DNA of 6,354 bases from Flavobacteriaceae bacterium (GTDB lineage: Bacteria > Bacteroidota > Bacteroidia > Flavobacteriales > Flavobacteriaceae). The notes beneath the pieces were generated by a model. The model made no database searches, was not told the DNA's origin, and saw nothing but the letters and a program-made list of their open reading frames with translations. Each line of letters opens with the position of its first letter. Position 1 is the first letter of the stretch. Shown here piece by piece: positions 6,307-6,354 of the stretch. The DNA lies in the NCBI GenBank assembly GCA_030613745.1, contig JAUWLK010000160.1:1-6354 (forward strand), given 5' to 3'. The position numbers and the translations under genes are program-made.

Positions 6307-6354
6307 TGAAAAAACTTATTTTTACCTTATTTATATTGAGTTTTAGTTTAATCT
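6306..6354 (+). CDS. Exported protein, N-terminal signal peptide only (partial)
   Basis: An ATG at 6306 shares its A with the preceding TAA stop and opens a frame that runs off the window. The 16 visible residues, MKKLIFTLFILSFSLI, have the two lysines and hydrophobic core of a Sec signal peptide. The one-base overlap suggests translational coupling to the upstream gene. The mature protein is not visible. A TonB-dependent receptor or another outer-membrane protein would be a reasonable guess for such a pair, but nothing here shows it. Confidence 0.65.
   Translation, partial: MKKLIFTLFILSFSLI

Noticed and set aside
1..6354. CRISPR array, tRNA, rRNA, insertion sequence, riboswitch or toxin-antitoxin system
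   Set aside because: No spaced direct repeats, cloverleaf, transposase or terminal inverted repeats were seen. No cobalamin riboswitch fits in the 60 bases before the adenosyltransferase gene.

Overview
The window comes from an AT-rich member of the Bacteroidota, most likely a flavobacterium (Flavobacteriales). Four things point there. The secA product is long (1111 aa) and of the type seen in this phylum, with extra blocks and no zinc-binding tail. A very conserved 73-aa DUF2795 protein sits directly upstream of secA. Matches to the Bacteroidota promoter pattern (-33 TTG or TTTG, -7 TAnnTTTG) precede several genes. Start codons follow A/T-rich leaders rather than clear Shine-Dalgarno sequences. 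Base composition is roughly 30% G+C by eye. Genus cannot be decided from this window.

Layout. The left edge (1-109, minus strand) holds the N-terminus of a lipoprotein that looks like a Wza/GfcE-type polysaccharide export outer-membrane protein. An 88-bp divergent intergenic region follows, with overlapping candidate promoters on both strands. Rightward from 198 lie a class I SAM-dependent methyltransferase (TTG start), a PduO-type ATP:cob(I)alamin adenosyltransferase, the acidic DUF2795 protein with its own promoter and terminator, and secA with its own candidate promoter and a strong palindromic terminator. After these come a signal-peptide-bearing protein of unknown function and, overlapping it by one base, the first 16 codons of another exported protein cut off by the window edge.

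How the parts relate. SecA drives protein export through SecYEG; the lipoprotein at the left edge and the two proteins at the right edge carry Sec-type signals and would be clients of that route. The DUF2795 gene is transcriptionally separate from secA in this sequence, so any link to SecA rests on neighbourhood alone. The adenosyltransferase makes coenzyme B12 for enzymes encoded elsewhere. The two right-edge genes look translationally coupled and probably work together at the cell envelope.

Overall this is mostly ordinary chromosomal core sequence. I see no mobile element, CRISPR array, tRNA, rRNA or defence system, and no intergenic gap above 300 bases. The points most worth a second look are the altered SecA C-terminus and insertions, the small acidic DUF2795 neighbour, a heptamer repeat array that forms the candidate promoter of the adenosyltransferase gene, and the overlapping divergent promoters near the left edge.
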